NCBI GenBank assembly: GCA_029938185.1
Contig: JAOZVK010000277.1
Coordinates: forward strand, 1 to 7,605
Direction of reading: 5' to 3'
Source of the DNA: Bacteroidales bacterium
GTDB lineage: Bacteria > Bacteroidota > Bacteroidia > Bacteroidales > JAOZVK01
Length of the DNA stretch: 7,605 nt
Part shown: piece by piece, positions 7,218-7,605 of the stretch
Layout of the letters: each line of letters begins with the position of its first letter
How positions within the stretch are numbered: the stretch's first letter is position 1
Made by a program: the position numbers and the translations under genes
Notes under the pieces: generated by a model
Databases searched by the model: none
What the model was told of the DNA's origin: nothing
Seen by the model: only the letters and a program-made list of their open reading frames with translations

Positions 7218-7234
7218 ACATTAAGGCAAGCACA

Positions 7235-7260
7235 AATGTAGAATATTATGAATGTAGAAT
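7235..7260. repeat. Short direct repeat AATGTAGAAT
   Basis: AATGTAGAAT occurs at 7235-7244 and 7251-7260, a 16-base period just after the stop of the coiled-coil gene. It could be slippage or a small binding-site pair; function unknown. Confidence 0.5.
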
Positions 7261-7328
7261 GTGAAAAATAAAAATGTTTTGTTATGGCTTGAAACATGTC
7301 ACATATTCTTACTTATCTGGGTTGTATG

Positions 7329-7350
7329 TTGTTATAGTTTTTTATAACAA
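7329..7350. repeat. Stem-loop TTGTTATA / TATAACAA
   Basis: TTGTTATA (7329-7336) pairs perfectly with TATAACAA (7343-7350) across the loop GTTTTT. It is A+T-rich and not followed by a T-run. It lies inside the possible miniature element and may be part of its fold. Confidence 0.55.
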
Positions 7351-7374
7351 TGAGAATCAATAATATAGCTACCT

Positions 7375-7407
7375 ACTGTCGGCGTGGCTCAAAGCCACAC
7401 CGACAGT
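7375..7407. repeat. Strong G+C-rich hairpin, REP-like or terminator-like
   Basis: ACTGTCGGCGTGGCT (7375-7389) is inverted at 7393-7407 (AGCCACACCGACAGT) around the loop CAA, with 14 of 15 positions paired. The single mismatch is C with A on the + strand but becomes a G-U wobble in RNA from the - strand. It is far richer in G+C than its surroundings. GTAG on the - strand lies beside its foot, a tetranucleotide known from REP elements mobilised by RAYT transposases, but it is on the 3' side rather than the usual 5' side. No T-run follows on either strand. Confidence 0.65.
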
Positions 7408-7505
7408 TATAAACATACAAGATGTAACAAACCAGTACAAAAAATAAAAATGTTTCTATGATAATTAAAGCTTTACTTAGAATATTATTTTTGTATAATA
7501 CATTT

Positions 7506-7513
7506 TACATTTG
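7506..7513 (+). promoter_or_regulatory. Candidate -7 box near the window end
   Basis: TACATTTG matches TAnnTTTG. The only nearby TTTG (7490-7493) is too close for a standard -33 box. Any transcript would start near 7520 and run out of the window through the repeat at 7527. Weak. Confidence 0.2.
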
Positions 7514-7526
7514 ATATAAAACTTGG

Positions 7527-7547
7527 CTACCCGTCAGAAGTTGGACA
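7527..7547 (+). repeat. Sequence related to the left arm of the 2128 palindrome
   Basis: This stretch shares CTACCC, five different bases, then AAGTTGGA with 2128-2148, 15 of 21 identical and in the same orientation. It may be the end of a second, diverged copy of the element or of an insertion sequence whose remainder lies outside the window; no inverted partner is seen before 7605. Confidence 0.4.
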
Positions 7548-7605
7548 ATATTGTTTTTCAAGTAGTTCTAATCATAGAATTAAAGTAAAGATTAGCAAAA
7601 CTTTG

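Larger units (their letters stand above)
7264..7455. mobile_element. Possible miniature element with flanking 16-bp direct repeats
   Basis: AAAAATAAAAATGTTT is repeated exactly at 7264-7279 and 7440-7455. Directly inside, TGTTATGGCTTGAAACAT (7280-7297) and the reverse complement of 7422-7439 (TGTACTGGTTTGTTACAT) match at 13 of 18 positions, like terminal inverted repeats. Further inside, TTGTATGTT (7322-7330) is inverted at 7412-7420, and a strong hairpin lies at 7375-7407. No transposase is encoded, so it would be non-autonomous. The direct repeats are A-rich and longer than usual target duplications, so chance or a different origin remains possible. Confidence 0.35.
7218..7605. other. Repeat-rich noncoding region downstream of the coiled-coil gene
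   Basis: I find no gene on either strand in these 388 bases. They contain short direct repeats, three or more inverted repeats, a possible miniature element (7264-7455), and a sequence near the end related to the 2128 palindrome. CAATATTG (7546-7553) and TTCTA (7566-7570) with TAGAA (7575-7579) are further small palindromes. No classical hairpin-plus-T-run terminator for the upstream operon is visible. Confidence 0.6.

Noticed and set aside
7274..7304. Nested pairing ATGTTT/AAACAT within ATGTGA (7259-7264)/TCACAT as an operon terminator
   Set aside because: The pairing is weak, with a long bulge and no T-run, and it overlaps the possible miniature element.
1..7605. CRISPR arrays, tRNA or rRNA genes
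   Set aside because: No regularly spaced repeats with unique spacers and no cloverleaf or rRNA-like segments were seen on reading both strands.

Overview
The window looks like a stretch of a low-GC bacterial chromosome, most plausibly from the Bacteroidota. The reasons are the very A+T-rich gaps, starts without a convincing Shine-Dalgarno sequence (90, 1474, 2345), and some TAnnTTTG-like -7 boxes. This assignment is an inference; no rRNA or lineage marker is present.

Layout, all genes on the + strand. (1) 90-1179 is prfB, peptide chain release factor 2. It is read through a classical programmed +1 frameshift: an SD-like AGGAGG at 141-146, then CTT TGA C at 150-156. (2) 1474-2001 is a single-domain CheW-like chemotaxis coupling protein with an acidic/Lys tail. 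The segments in front of prfB and of the cheW-like gene share a 17-base core (15/17 identical) at nearly the same distance from the start codon, each followed by a small hairpin. They look like a shared leader or promoter region. (3) 2002-2344 is noncoding and contains a 75-bp palindromic element (2128-2202). (4) 2345-6496 encodes a 1383-residue RecQ-like superfamily 2 helicase with a large N-terminal extension that includes a degenerate-looking PD-(D/E)XK/DUF559-like segment. (5) 6486-7217 overlaps it by 11 bases and encodes a 243-residue coiled-coil protein with one C-terminal membrane segment. (6) 7218-7605 is noncoding and rich in repeats and hairpins, including a possible miniature element (7264-7455) and a sequence related to one arm of the palindrome at 2128.

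prfB and the cheW-like gene are ordinary cellular genes. The helicase and coiled-coil genes form a translationally overlapping pair. In the lines I counted by hand they are much more A+T-rich than prfB: 37 G+C of 180 bases for the helicase, 49 of 120 for prfB. Noncoding sequence with mobile-element-like repeats lies on both sides. A large SF2 helicase with a nuclease-like N-terminal domain, paired with a tail-anchored coiled-coil protein, has the look of an accessory, possibly anti-phage, two-gene module. I cannot assign it to a named defence system, and its function is not shown by the sequence alone.
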